Assembly (NCBI RefSeq): GCF_024662235.1
Contig: NZ_CP096276.1
Coordinates: forward strand, 3,286,001-3,350,000
Length of the DNA stretch: 64,000 nucleotides
Direction of reading: 5' to 3'
From: Pimelobacter simplex
GTDB taxonomy: Bacteria > Actinomycetota > Actinomycetes > Propionibacteriales > Nocardioidaceae
The position numbers were made by a program, and so were the translations under genes. Position 1 is the stretch's first letter, and each line of letters opens with the position of its first letter. Below, piece after piece: positions 1 through 7,530 of this stretch. Under the pieces are notes generated by a model. It was not told where the DNA came from. It made no database searches and worked only from the letters and a program-made list of their open reading frames with translations.

Positions 1-74
1 CCGGCCGCCTCCAGCGACCGGACCAGGCTCTGTGCTCCGGTGATGGTCTCGCCCGAGCCCTGCTGCTCACTCAT
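1..74 (-). CDS. ilvB: Acetolactate synthase large subunit, N-terminal fragment
   Basis: Only the first 24 codons lie in the window; the gene runs off the left edge. The fragment reads TITGAQSLVRSLEAAG after a short MSEQQGSGE head, which matches the usual actinobacterial IlvB start just before the ThDP-binding domain. The enzyme condenses pyruvate (or pyruvate and 2-oxobutyrate) to acetohydroxy acids, the first shared step of valine, leucine and isoleucine synthesis. The ATG is preceded by AAGGAA with an 8-nt spacing. A leader peptide and terminator upstream indicate attenuation control. ilvD, a later step of the same pathway, lies 7.5 kb away on the same strand. Identification rests on a short stretch but is supported by the leader. 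Confidence 0.85.
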   Translation of the reverse strand, partial: MSEQQGSGETITGAQSLVRSLEAA

Positions 75-121
75 CCGAGTCGTTCCTTGTCTGTGCTGGG
101 GGTGGTCACGTCGTACTCAAC

Positions 122-153
122 AAAAAACCCCTCGGTTGCTGGGCAACGAGGGG
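122..153 (-). terminator. Intrinsic terminator (ilvB attenuator)
   Basis: On the minus strand a hairpin with a 6-bp CCCCTC/GAGGGG stem extended by GTTGC/GCAAC around a 3-nt loop (one bulge) is followed directly by six T residues. It sits between the leader peptide and ilvB, so it should stop transcription before ilvB unless an alternative fold forms. Confidence 0.85.
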
Positions 154-186
154 TGGACGCGCTGGTGGGTCTGACGAGGGTCAGCC

Positions 187-228
187 TCAGCCGGCGCGTC
201 CGGAGCGTACGAGAAGCAGGTCATGCAT
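187..228 (-). CDS. ilvB leader peptide (13 aa, branched-chain residues)
   Basis: The peptide reads MHDLLLVRSGRAG and ends in TGA at 187-189. The run of three Leu codons (CTG, CTT, CTC) plus a Val codon (GTA) near the start is the classic sensor of a branched-chain amino-acid attenuator: ribosome stalling there would change folding of the downstream RNA. The terminator at 122-153 follows 33 nt after the stop, and a short stem (CTGAC/GTCAG around 171-185) lies between them. The ATG is 6 nt after a TACGGT -10 hexamer, so the leader is probably translated from a leaderless mRNA. A second in-phase-shifted ATG at 224 opens a different frame and does not give a leucine-rich peptide. Confidence 0.75.
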   Translation of the reverse strand: MHDLLLVRSGRAG

Positions 229-234
229 GAGACC

Positions 235-240
235 ACCGTA
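235..240 (-). promoter_or_regulatory. -10 element for the ilvB leader transcript
   Basis: TACGGT lies 6 nt upstream of the leader-peptide ATG at 228. No convincing -35 was found at 17 nt (19 nt upstream there is a TTCGAC). Placement implies transcription starting at or next to the A of the ATG. Confidence 0.5.
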
Positions 241-327
241 CGCCGTCGTACGTCGTGCCGTCGAAAACGTACCGCGGCGTCCCAGATGGCAAGACGCCGG
301 TCTCAGATTCCAGGCGGCGCGAAAGCC

Positions 328-1512
328 CTAGGACAGGTCGAGGGCCGGGCCGGTGCTGGTCCAGAACCCGCCGACGCCGACGGGGTGTCCGCTCGCGATG
401 CCCAGCGTGGCGCACATCGGCCCGGCGGGGACGTCGACGATGCTCAGCCCGGTCGCTCCCGCCACCGGGGTGAAGCGCTGGGTGGTCTCGTCGAAGGTGC
501 CGTTGACCGATCCGGCGACGGTGAACGAGCACCATCCGGGACGGTCGAGAGCCAGGGTCACGTTCGTCACCCGCGCGGGCCAGAGCTGACCAGTCGCGTC
601 CGGCGCGCCGGTCGCCACCAGGGCCCAGGTACCCGCGGGGGCGAGGGTGGCCGACCCCGTGCACCCGCTCGCGGCGATGCTGGGCAGGGTCGCGGCCGCC
701 GTGCCGTAGGTGCGCGGAGCACCGCTGGCGTCCACGGTGCCGTCGAGGGTGAACGTGGGGCAGGTGGTCAGGTGCTGGTTGGCCGGGAGGTCGTGCAGGC
801 TCACGTTGGTCCCGGTCAGCGCGAGGCTCGTGCCGCTGGCGGTGTACCCCGCCGCGGCCGTCAGCCCGGTGCTCCCGGACGGCGGGCCATTGGTCCAGGA
901 TCCTGCGACCTCGAACGTGTCCCCGGGCTGTAGGTCCAGCACCGTGCACCAGACGCCCGTGGGCACGCCCGGCCCGCTCGCCGGGATCGCCAGTCCGGAA
1001 GCCCCGGTGTTGGGCGTGAACCGCTGAGTGGCCGTGTTGAATCGGCCGTTGATCGCTCCCTCGATCCGGAACGTACAACTCGGGTAGCTGAACGCAATGG
1101 CCACGTTGCTGACGCGCACAGGCCACGAGACGGTGCCTCCTGCGGCGGGAGGGCCGGTGAAGGCCAGGTCCCACGACCCGATGGGTGTGAACGTCACCGC
1201 ACCCATCGTCGGGTTCGAGCAGCCGCTGATGGTCTGGGTGGTCAGGGTCGCAGCCGGGCTTCCGTAGGCGCGTGGCGCACCGGGGCTGACGACGGTGCCG
1301 CCGTAGTTGGCGGTGGAGCAGGTGAACTTCTGATACGCCTCGATCGCGGTGAAGGCGATGCTGGAGCCGATCAGGTTGATCCCCGGCCCACCGATCGGGG
1401 TGTAGCCCGTGGCGTGGGCAGCAGGTGCCGGCGCGACGGCCAATGCCAGCGCCACAGCTGACGTTGCCAGCACGCCCATCAGCAGCCTGCGGACACCGCG
1501 GGAGATCCTCAT
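328..1512 (-). CDS. Secreted two-repeat protein of unknown function
   Basis: 394 residues. The first 34 form a clear Sec signal peptide (twin basic head, Ala/Leu/Val core, cleavage after AHA). The mature part is two homologous repeats of about 180 residues: GAPRAYGSPAATL and GAPRTYGTAAATL, then INGRFNTATQRFTP and VNGTFDETTQRFTP, mark the same positions in each. Composition (Gly, Thr, Ser, Val, few Lys, scattered Cys) suggests an all-beta extracellular protein. The ATG at 1512 was chosen because GAGGAGAG precedes it; an upstream ATG at 1557 would spoil the signal peptide. I do not recognise the family. It stands alone, with the CHAD gene upstream on the same strand more than 100 bases away. 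Confidence 0.8.
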   Translation of the reverse strand: MRISRGVRRLLMGVLATSAVALALAVAPAPAAHATGYTPIGGPGINLIGSSIAFTAIEAYQKFTCSTANYGGTVVSPGAPRAYGSPAATLTTQTISGCSNPTMGAVTFTPIGSWDLAFTGPPAAGGTVSWPVRVSNVAIAFSYPSCTFRIEGAINGRFNTATQRFTPNTGASGLAIPASGPGVPTGVWCTVLDLQPGDTFEVAGSWTNGPPSGSTGLTAAAGYTASGTSLALTGTNVSLHDLPANQHLTTCPTFTLDGTVDASGAPRTYGTAAATLPSIAASGCTGSATLAPAGTWALVATGAPDATGQLWPARVTNVTLALDRPGWCSFTVAGSVNGTFDETTQRFTPVAGATGLSIVDVPAGPMCATLGIASGHPVGVGGFWTSTGPALDLS

Positions 1513-1616
1513 GCCAACTCTCCTCGAACCCTCACCCCAGTGCCCGGCGCCGGGCACCTGGAACGAGCCTCCGGCCTCCCCAGCGGGCAGGTCAACGAGT
1601 ACCGGTGGCGCTCACG

Positions 1617-2432
1617 TCAATGACGTACGCCCGTCCGGCCCGGAGCGGCGCGGAGCCGCCGGAGGGCGTCCGGGAGGTCCTCGAGCGCCCGGCTGGCCTG
1701 GGCCTCGACGTGCGCGACGACGAGCGCCGGCGCCCCGGCCGACCACAGGTACGCGGCGAGCAGCACCGCGTCGCGGTGATCGCCGAGGCGGCCCTGGATC
1801 TCCTTGCCGAGGAGCGCGGCGCGGTCGTCGCCGGCGACCTCGGCCACGTGGCGCAGCCGGCGGGCGGCCTTGCGGACCTCGTGGGAGGTCTCGCCGGCGG
1901 CCTCGGCGCGGTCGAGCACCCGCCCGACCTCCCGCCGTACGGCGCGGCGCGCGGTCGACCGCGCCGGGCGGGCCGCGCGCTCGCGGTGGAGCGGGGGCCG
2001 GGTGGCCCAGCGGTCGAGCAGGGCGTCGAGCGCCGCGGCCTCGTCGGAGTCGTGCCAGGCGACGAGGCGGGCGTGCTCGGTGGTGTGGCCGGCGAGCAGC
2101 GGGGCGACGAGGGTGTCGACGAGGTCGTCGCGGCCGAGCTCGGCGAGCACCCGGCGGCAGTCGTCGGCACGGACCTCCAGGTCGCGGCCCTCCCCCAGCA
2201 GCGCCCCGTACGCCGCGAGGCGGGTCCGGAGCTCGTCGGCCGGCCCCCGGCGGAAGCACCGCCGGAAGCCGGCCAGCAGGTTGCGCAGCCGGCGCACGGT
2301 GGTGCGGAGCTGGTGCACCGCGTCCGGCTCGTCGGCCAGGGCGGGGGCGCGCAGCCGGCGGAGGTCGGCGACGAGGTCGCCGACCGCTTCCGCGAGGAGC
2401 TCCGCAGCCGAGGCGTCCGTCACGCCTCCCAT
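1617..2432 (-). CDS. CHAD domain protein
   Basis: 271 residues, an all-helical Arg-rich protein. The repeated basic helices with conserved histidines, AVHQLRTTVRRLRNLL near residue 38 and SHEVRKAARRLRHV near residue 180, are typical of CHAD domains, which bind inorganic polyphosphate. There is no CYTH triphosphatase domain fused to it and none next to it, so its role is probably polyphosphate binding rather than hydrolysis. A PPK2 kinase is encoded at 46.8 kb but the two are not linked. The ATG at 2432 follows GGTGGGA; a GTG at 2423 directly behind GGGAGG is a possible alternative. It follows the SurE-like gene with a 32-bp gap and may be cotranscribed with it. Confidence 0.8.
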   Translation of the reverse strand: MGGVTDASAAELLAEAVGDLVADLRRLRAPALADEPDAVHQLRTTVRRLRNLLAGFRRCFRRGPADELRTRLAAYGALLGEGRDLEVRADDCRRVLAELGRDDLVDTLVAPLLAGHTTEHARLVAWHDSDEAAALDALLDRWATRPPLHRERAARPARSTARRAVRREVGRVLDRAEAAGETSHEVRKAARRLRHVAEVAGDDRAALLGKEIQGRLGDHRDAVLLAAYLWSAGAPALVVAHVEAQASRALEDLPDALRRLRAAPGRTGVRH

Positions 2433-2464
2433 CGTCCCACCGTGACGGACGCCGCGGCCGGGTC

Positions 2465-3532
2465 TCAGCGCAGCTGCGCGATCACCCCGGCGACCTTGCC
2501 GCGCCCGGTGGTCCGGCCCCAGTCGCCGTCCAGCGAGCTGATCGGGATCTTGTTCTGGGCCAGCGCGGTGGTGTCGGCGTTGCGCCGGGTCTCGGTGGCC
2601 GGAGCGCCCGGGACGAGGCGGTAGGTGCCACCGGTGCGCGGGACCTCGTCGAGGAAGGTGAGCCCGAGGTCGCTGCTGACGCCGACGTCGGTGAGGACTG
2701 GGCGGCCGAGCTTCTCCCCGGCGCCGACGAAGGGGTGGTTCACGTTGAGCACCAGGCCGCGGTCGAGGGCCCGGCGCTGGCGCAGGGCGGTGATGAGGCG
2801 GACGCCGAAGTCGGCGGTCGCGGCGAACGGCACGTTCGGGATCTGGGCCAGGTCGCGCGGGACCTCGGCGCTGAACGCGATCGCCGGGACACCGTACTCG
2901 TGGGCGGTGACGGCGGCGCCGACGGTGCCGGAGTGGTTGAGGGTGGCGCCGATGTTCTGGCCGAAGTTGGTGCCGGACACGACGAGGTCGGGGCCGCCGG
3001 ACCAGTAGGTGGCGGCGAACCGGCTCAGCGCGACGTTGACGGTGTCGGCGGGCGAGGCGGTCGGCGTACCGGAGGCGCAGGGGGCGGCGGCGATGCAGAC
3101 CCCGAAGACGGCACCCCCGGTCGAGCCGGTGGCGCAGTCGCCGGCGTACGCCGCGGGCGGGGTGACCGCCTGGACGGTGAACGAGACCGGGTTGAAGCCG
3201 GGCGGCGTCATCCGGGCGCCGGCGCCGCTCTGCTGGGACCAGGGCGCGACGACGAGGACGTCGGCGCCGGCCGAGCAGAGCGCCCGGCGCAGCTCGTAGA
3301 GACCCTTGCCATCGGTGCCGAAGCCGGCATCGCGGCCCTGGGCGCTGTCGTCGTTGGTCATCAGCACCTTGAGCCCGGCGAGGGGCTTGGCGGGGGCCGT
3401 GGCGGCGCGGTCGAGGGCCCGGTCGGGGGCCGGGGCGGGGGCGGCGGACGAGCCGCTGACGGTGGCGGCGACGGCCGCGGCCAGCGCGGTGCCGACCACG
3501 GCGAGACGGGCGGCGAGCGGGACAGGACGCAT
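2465..3532 (-). CDS. Secreted SurE-like 5'/3'-nucleotidase
   Basis: 355 residues with an N-terminal signal sequence (about residues 1-30, ending in Ala-rich residues). SurE hallmarks follow: VLMTNDDS, whose two Asp bind the catalytic metal, and VSGTNFGQNIG, the Asn-rich metal and phosphate site. SurE enzymes remove phosphate from nucleoside monophosphates. Classical SurE is cytoplasmic and about 250 residues; this one is exported and longer, so it probably scavenges phosphate or nucleosides outside the cell. GAGGAGAA lies 4 nt before the ATG at 3532, which settles the start; the longer frame has no signal peptide. It is divergent from a LysR regulator 106 bp away, the usual arrangement of a LysR target. 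Confidence 0.8.
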   Translation of the reverse strand: MRPVPLAARLAVVGTALAAAVAATVSGSSAAPAPAPDRALDRAATAPAKPLAGLKVLMTNDDSAQGRDAGFGTDGKGLYELRRALCSAGADVLVVAPWSQQSGAGARMTPPGFNPVSFTVQAVTPPAAYAGDCATGSTGGAVFGVCIAAAPCASGTPTASPADTVNVALSRFAATYWSGGPDLVVSGTNFGQNIGATLNHSGTVGAAVTAHEYGVPAIAFSAEVPRDLAQIPNVPFAATADFGVRLITALRQRRALDRGLVLNVNHPFVGAGEKLGRPVLTDVGVSSDLGLTFLDEVPRTGGTYRLVPGAPATETRRNADTTALAQNKIPISSLDGDWGRTTGRGKVAGVIAQLR

Positions 3533-3638
3533 GACTTCTCCTCGGAGGGTGTCGGGATGTCGTGCCGGAGCAGGAACAGGTTCTAGATTCGGAGCCACCG
3601 GGAACGGCGTCCAAGACCCGTTCGGCATGGGAGGCGCG

Positions 3639-4514
3639 ATGAACATCCAGCAGCTGCGCTACGTGGTCGCGACCGCCGAGCACGGCAGCATGACCGCGGC
3701 CGCCGCCGCGCTGTTCGTCGCGCAGCCGGCGCTGAGCCGCGCGGTGCGCCAGCTGGAGCGCGAGCTGGACCTGACCCTCTTCGCCCGCGACGGGCGCGGC
3801 ATCGCGCTGACCCCCGCCGGCGAGACCTTCGTACGACGGGCGCGCGCGGTCCTCACCAGCATCGCCACCCTGCGCACCACCGCCGCCGCGACCCCGGCGT
3901 CCGCGCCGCTCGTCATCGCCGCCTCACCGACCCTCCAGGCGGCCCTGGCCATCCCGATCCTGGCCGGGCTGCGCGAGCACGGCGTCGCCGTCCACACCCG
4001 CCTGCTCGGCGGCAGCGGCTCCCCTGAGGTCGCCGACCTGGTCGCCTCGGGGCGTGCGGACCTCGGGCTGTGCGACAGCGCCGTGACGAGCGACCTGGTC
4101 GCCGTACCGATCGGGCGGGCGGAGGTCCGCCTCTACTCCCCCGCCGCCACCGACCTGCCCGACCGGGTCACCCTGGCCGACCTCGGCCGCGTCCCCCTCG
4201 TCCTCCCCACCGCCGGCAGCGCCCGCCGCGCCACCCTCGACGCCTTCTTCGCCGGCTGCGGCATCACCCCCGACGTCGCCGTCGAGACCGACGAGCGCCA
4301 CGCCTGGCTCGCCGCCGTCACCCACGGCATCGCCTCCTGCCTGTGGCACAGCGTCGAGACCCCGCGCGTACCGCTCCCGGGCGTGGTGGCCCGCGGCTTC
4401 GACCCGCCGATCCACCGGACGCTGACCGCGCTGCACCGGGCGGACGACGAGACGCCGCTGCCGCGGCACCTGCTGGAGGTGCTGCGGCGGGTGGGCGGGC
4501 TGCTGTCGGGCTAG
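3639..4514 (+). CDS. LysR family transcriptional regulator
   Basis: 291 residues. The N-terminal winged helix-turn-helix spans about residues 1-60 (MNIQQLRYVVATAEHGSMT, then AAAALFVAQPALSRAVRQLE, ending LFARDGRGIALTPAGE), followed by the effector-binding domain from about residue 85. The start at 3639 is set by GGGAGG four bases upstream. LysR proteins usually act on the divergent neighbour, here the exported SurE-like nucleotidase, with the operator in the 106-bp gap between them; I could not identify a certain T-N11-A box. The effector is unknown. It ends head-on against the decayed VOC gene. Confidence 0.85.
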   Translation: MNIQQLRYVVATAEHGSMTAAAAALFVAQPALSRAVRQLERELDLTLFARDGRGIALTPAGETFVRRARAVLTSIATLRTTAAATPASAPLVIAASPTLQAALAIPILAGLREHGVAVHTRLLGGSGSPEVADLVASGRADLGLCDSAVTSDLVAVPIGRAEVRLYSPAATDLPDRVTLADLGRVPLVLPTAGSARRATLDAFFAGCGITPDVAVETDERHAWLAAVTHGIASCLWHSVETPRVPLPGVVARGFDPPIHRTLTALHRADDETPLPRHLLEVLRRVGGLLSG

Positions 4515-4765
4515 GGCATCCCGTCCGGGGCGGTCGCCACCCCGACTCCACTGACGACGACCCTGCCGCCCGCGCCTGCTCCAGTGCCGCGTCGACCTCC
4601 GCAGGGCTAGGGAAGGTTGTGCGCGAAGGCGATCGGCACGACGCCGGGTCCGGTGGTGATCGGGACGTCCAGCTCCGGCACCCAACCGAGGCCGCCGCGG
4701 TAGAAGCGGCGGGTCGCGTCGAGGTCGGCGACGGCGAGGGTGAGGAAGCTGATCCGCTGGTCCAC
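4515..4765 (-). pseudogene. Decayed VOC (glyoxalase/bleomycin-resistance) gene
   Basis: The frame opens at GTG 4765 (4 bp after the GNAT stop) and reads 52 residues of a good VOC N-terminus: FLTLAVADLDATRRFYRGGL, then LGWVPELDV and PIAFAHNLP. It stops at TAG 4607-4609. Just past the stop, in another frame, the expected next VOC segment PAEVDAALEQARAAG appears, and a third frame continues with GGRVVV. The C-terminal half with the usual second metal-ligand and the GYFADPDGH block is missing. So at least two frameshifts and a deletion have inactivated it. Its start is coupled to the acetyltransferase, so it was probably the second gene of that operon. Confidence 0.8.
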
Positions 4766-4769
4766 AGGC

Positions 4770-5486
4770 TCAGTCCAGCACGGTGAGTGCGCTCAACGAC
4801 GTGCGCTGGCTGCCGTCGGGGGCGAAGTTGGCCGGGTCGAGCCACCGCTCGTGCGCCGCCCGTACGGCGGGCCACTCGGTGTCGGTGATCGAGAACCAGT
4901 CGGTGTCGCGGTTGCGGCCCTTGGTGACCATGTGGTTGCGGAACCGCCCCTCGTAGCGGAACCCCAGCCGCGCCGCCGCCCGCCGCGAGGGCTCGTTGAG
5001 GCTGTCGCACTTCCACTCGAAGCGGCGGTAGCCGAGCTCGTCGAAGGCGTAGCGCAGCAGCAGGTGGATCGCCTCGGTGGCCGCGGGCGTGCGCTGGAGG
5101 GTGCGGGCGTAGAGGACGCCGGCCACCTCGACCTGGCCGTGGCCCGGCTCGATCCTCATGTACGACGCGATGCCCTCGGCGCCGCGGCCGGCCGGGACGA
5201 GCGCCCAGGTCAGCATCGGCGGGGATGCCTCGACGGCGGCGACGTGGGCCGCGACGAGCGCGCGCATGGCCGCGACGGTCGCGGGGGCGTCCTGGGGGCG
5301 GTAGGTCCACAGCGGGGCGTCCTCGGGGGCGCACAGCGCCGCGTGGAGCGCGGGGGCGTGTGCGTCGGCGAGGGGCTCGACGGTGACGTAGCGGCCCGCG
5401 AGCCGCACGCCCTGCGGGGCCGGGCGCGGGGTCCAGCCGGGCACGACGGCGCCGACCTGCTGACCGTGGGGGTTGGTCTCGGGCAC
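4770..5486 (-). CDS. GNAT family N-acetyltransferase (RimJ/RimL-like)
   Basis: 238 residues. The fold is recognised from the strand VAGVLYARTLQRTPAATEA, the helix AIHLLLRYAFDELGYRRFEW and the acceptor-side CDSLNEPSRRAAARLGFRYE, which is the acetyl-CoA-binding end of RimJ/RimL-type GNAT enzymes; FRNHMVTKGRNRDTDWFSI is also typical of this group. Substrate unknown; relatives acetylate protein N-termini or small amines. The start is GTG 5486, six bases after a TAGAAC hexamer and without a Shine-Dalgarno, so the mRNA is probably leaderless. The decayed VOC gene followed it in the same unit. Confidence 0.85.
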   Translation of the reverse strand: MPETNPHGQQVGAVVPGWTPRPAPQGVRLAGRYVTVEPLADAHAPALHAALCAPEDAPLWTYRPQDAPATVAAMRALVAAHVAAVEASPPMLTWALVPAGRGAEGIASYMRIEPGHGQVEVAGVLYARTLQRTPAATEAIHLLLRYAFDELGYRRFEWKCDSLNEPSRRAAARLGFRYEGRFRNHMVTKGRNRDTDWFSITDTEWPAVRAAHERWLDPANFAPDGSQRTSLSALTVLD

Positions 5487-5550
5487 GCGCCCGTTCTAGC
5501 ACGCGGCCGGTCACCTGTGACCGGCGTCACCTCCGCTCGTTGAGCAGGAC

Positions 5551-6537
5551 ATGCGCCTCCGTCGTACGTCCGTCGTCGCGAGCCTGCTCGCCCTCGCCGC
5601 CCCCGCGCTCGCCGTGGCGGTGACGGCCCCCTCGCCGAGCGCCGGGGCGGCGGCGCCGCCGCGCTACCGCGAGTACGTCGCGCTCGGCGACTCGTGGTCG
5701 GCCGACGTCGTGTTCTTCGACAAGGACGGGCTGCCGGACCGGACCCACGTGCCGATCGACTGCGCGCAGTCGCACCGCAACTACCCCAAGCTCGTCGCGA
5801 AGCAGCTGGGCGTGACGAGGTTCCGCGACGCCACCTGCGGCTCGGCGACCACCGACCACTTCACCCAGCCCCAGAAGCTGCCGCTCGGCGGGGTCAACCG
5901 GCCCCAATTCGACCGGCTCACGAGGACGACCGACCTGGTCACCGTCGGCATCGGGGGCAACGACGCCGGCGTCGCGAGCGGCGCGATGTCGTGCATCTCG
6001 GCGCTGCCGGTCGGCGTCCCGCTCCCCCGGCTCCCGCTGCCCGACGTGCTGCCCCTGATCGACGTGGGTCAACTGCCGCTGGGCGGCTGCAAGGAGCGGT
6101 TCACCCGGGGTGGGGTGGACCGGCTGGCCCAGAACGTCGCCCGCTCCGAGATCAAGGTCGTGCGGGCGCTCCAGGAGATCCACCGGCGCTCGCCGCGGGC
6201 ACGGGTGCTGCTGGTCAACTACCTCGACGCGATCCCGGCCAAGGGGTGCTGGCCGATCGTGCCGATCACGAATCCCGACATGGCCTACCTGCACGGCGTC
6301 TTCGTCAAGCTCAACGCGATGCTCGCCCGGGCCGCGCGCCGCGGCGGCGCCGAGCTCGTCGACACCCACCCGCTGAGCCGGGGGCACGGCGTGTGCACCG
6401 GCCCCCGGACCCGGTACGTCGAGGGGCTCGGCGTGGTCTCCGTCAACGACCTCGCGGTCGCCGTACCGGCGCACCCGAACGCCGCCGGGGCGCGGGCGCA
6501 GGCGGCGTCGGTGCTGCGGGTGATGCGCAGCCGCTAA
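5551..6537 (+). CDS. Secreted SGNH/GDSL hydrolase
   Basis: 328 residues with a signal peptide of about 34 residues. Block I is YVALGDSWSAD with the nucleophile Ser48, block III is VGIGGNDAG with the oxyanion Asn, and block V near the C-terminus is VPAHPNAAGARAQA with the catalytic His. Several Cys (in CAQS, ATCGS, MSCIS, GGCK, KGCW and VCTG) are spaced as in actinobacterial secreted SGNH esterases/lipases that hold disulfides. It probably hydrolyses ester bonds of lipids or polymers outside the cell. It overlaps the convergent PPOX-type gene by 4 bp. The weak GAGCAGG before the ATG supports the start. Confidence 0.85.
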   Translation: MRLRRTSVVASLLALAAPALAVAVTAPSPSAGAAAPPRYREYVALGDSWSADVVFFDKDGLPDRTHVPIDCAQSHRNYPKLVAKQLGVTRFRDATCGSATTDHFTQPQKLPLGGVNRPQFDRLTRTTDLVTVGIGGNDAGVASGAMSCISALPVGVPLPRLPLPDVLPLIDVGQLPLGGCKERFTRGGVDRLAQNVARSEIKVVRALQEIHRRSPRARVLLVNYLDAIPAKGCWPIVPITNPDMAYLHGVFVKLNAMLARAARRGGAELVDTHPLSRGHGVCTGPRTRYVEGLGVVSVNDLAVAVPAHPNAAGARAQAASVLRVMRSR

Positions 6538-7514
6538 GAAGCGTCCCAAGCGGCGCGCAGGGCCGCATCGTCCTCGGACGAGACCGGGTCGGCCACGTCG
6601 CGCACGAACACGGCGCTCAGCCGGCCCCGGCCGTCCTGGGCGCGCAGCCGCTCGCGCAGCGCCTGCCAGGCCCACAGGTTCGGGTGGTCGACCTCGGTGC
6701 AGGCCTCGGCCGGCGAGAGCGCGGTGATCGCCTCGTCGAGCTGCTGGGGCGTCACGTCGAGGGTGGCGGTGGTGCCGTCGTGCTTGAGCACCGTCGCCAG
6801 GACGACGGCCGGCAGGCCGTGCATGCCGCCGGGGGCGTTGACGTAGCCGGGCTCGCCGTCGAGCGCGAGGCCGTAGCCGACCGGCTGCTGCCAGCCCTCG
6901 ATCTGCTCGCCCAGGCGCACCCGGATCCGGCCCAGGCCGGCCAGGGTGGTCCACTCGTCGAGCGGGTCGAAGTCGAAGGCGGGCAGGCCGTCGATGCTCG
7001 TGCGGTTCTTGCGACGTCGGTAGTCCGCGGAGCCCTCGACGCCCTTGCGGCCGAAGTAGCGCGGCAGCAGGTCGCGCTCACCGACGTAGTCCATCAGCGG
7101 GACGCCGTAGCCGCAGGCGTCGGAGATCCGCTCTATGTCGACGACGATCACCGCCCGCGCCCCCGGTACGTCGTCGAAGCGCCCGGCGAGCTCGGCGTAG
7201 GCCTCGTCGTAGCGGGTCACCACGCGGCCGCGGCCGTGGAAGCGGACGATGTTGGGGGCGCCGTCGAAGGCGCAGAACATCACCACGATGCGGCCGTTCT
7301 CGCGTACGTGGGCGATGGTCTCGCTGCCGCTGCCCGAGGTGTCGACCCAGGCGAAGGTCCGCTCGTCGAGCAGCCCGAACGTGCCCGGGATGCCGCGCGG
7401 CGAGACGTTGACGTGACCCTCGCCGGACAGCGGCGCGGTGCCGACGAAGAACACCTGCTGGCGCTCGACGAACGCGCGCAGGCGCCCGTCGACGCGTGCG
7501 TGGACCTTGCCCAT
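6534..7514 (-). CDS. Pyridoxamine 5'-phosphate oxidase-fold protein with C-terminal extension
   Basis: 326 residues. Residues 1-150 form the flavin-binding split-barrel: FVGTAPLSGEGHVNVSPRG, TFAWVDTSGSGSETIAHVRE, RIVVMFCAFDGAPNIVRFHG. Such proteins reduce or oxidise substrates with FMN or F420, or bind haem. From about residue 190 an unrelated domain follows (EWTTLAGLGRIRVRLGEQIE onwards) that I do not recognise; ordinary members of this family stop near residue 190. GGGAGG precedes the ATG. It lies 16 bp downstream of ilvD on the same strand and is almost certainly cotranscribed with it. The exact activity cannot be given. Confidence 0.8.
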   Translation of the reverse strand: MGKVHARVDGRLRAFVERQQVFFVGTAPLSGEGHVNVSPRGIPGTFGLLDERTFAWVDTSGSGSETIAHVRENGRIVVMFCAFDGAPNIVRFHGRGRVVTRYDEAYAELAGRFDDVPGARAVIVVDIERISDACGYGVPLMDYVGERDLLPRYFGRKGVEGSADYRRRKNRTSIDGLPAFDFDPLDEWTTLAGLGRIRVRLGEQIEGWQQPVGYGLALDGEPGYVNAPGGMHGLPAVVLATVLKHDGTTATLDVTPQQLDEAITALSPAEACTEVDHPNLWAWQALRERLRAQDGRGRLSAVFVRDVADPVSSEDDAALRAAWDAS

Positions 7515-7530
7515 CCGCCCGGCCTCCCGA

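Noticed and set aside
200..300. Frequent CGTACG/GTACGAC motifs near gene borders as possible binding sites
   Set aside because: They occur throughout the window, including inside coding regions, so they look like a general word preference.
221..1174. 317-codon frame on the minus strand overlapping the leader and the secreted protein gene
   Set aside because: Out of frame with the signal-peptide-bearing gene at 328-1512; Arg/His-rich shadow.
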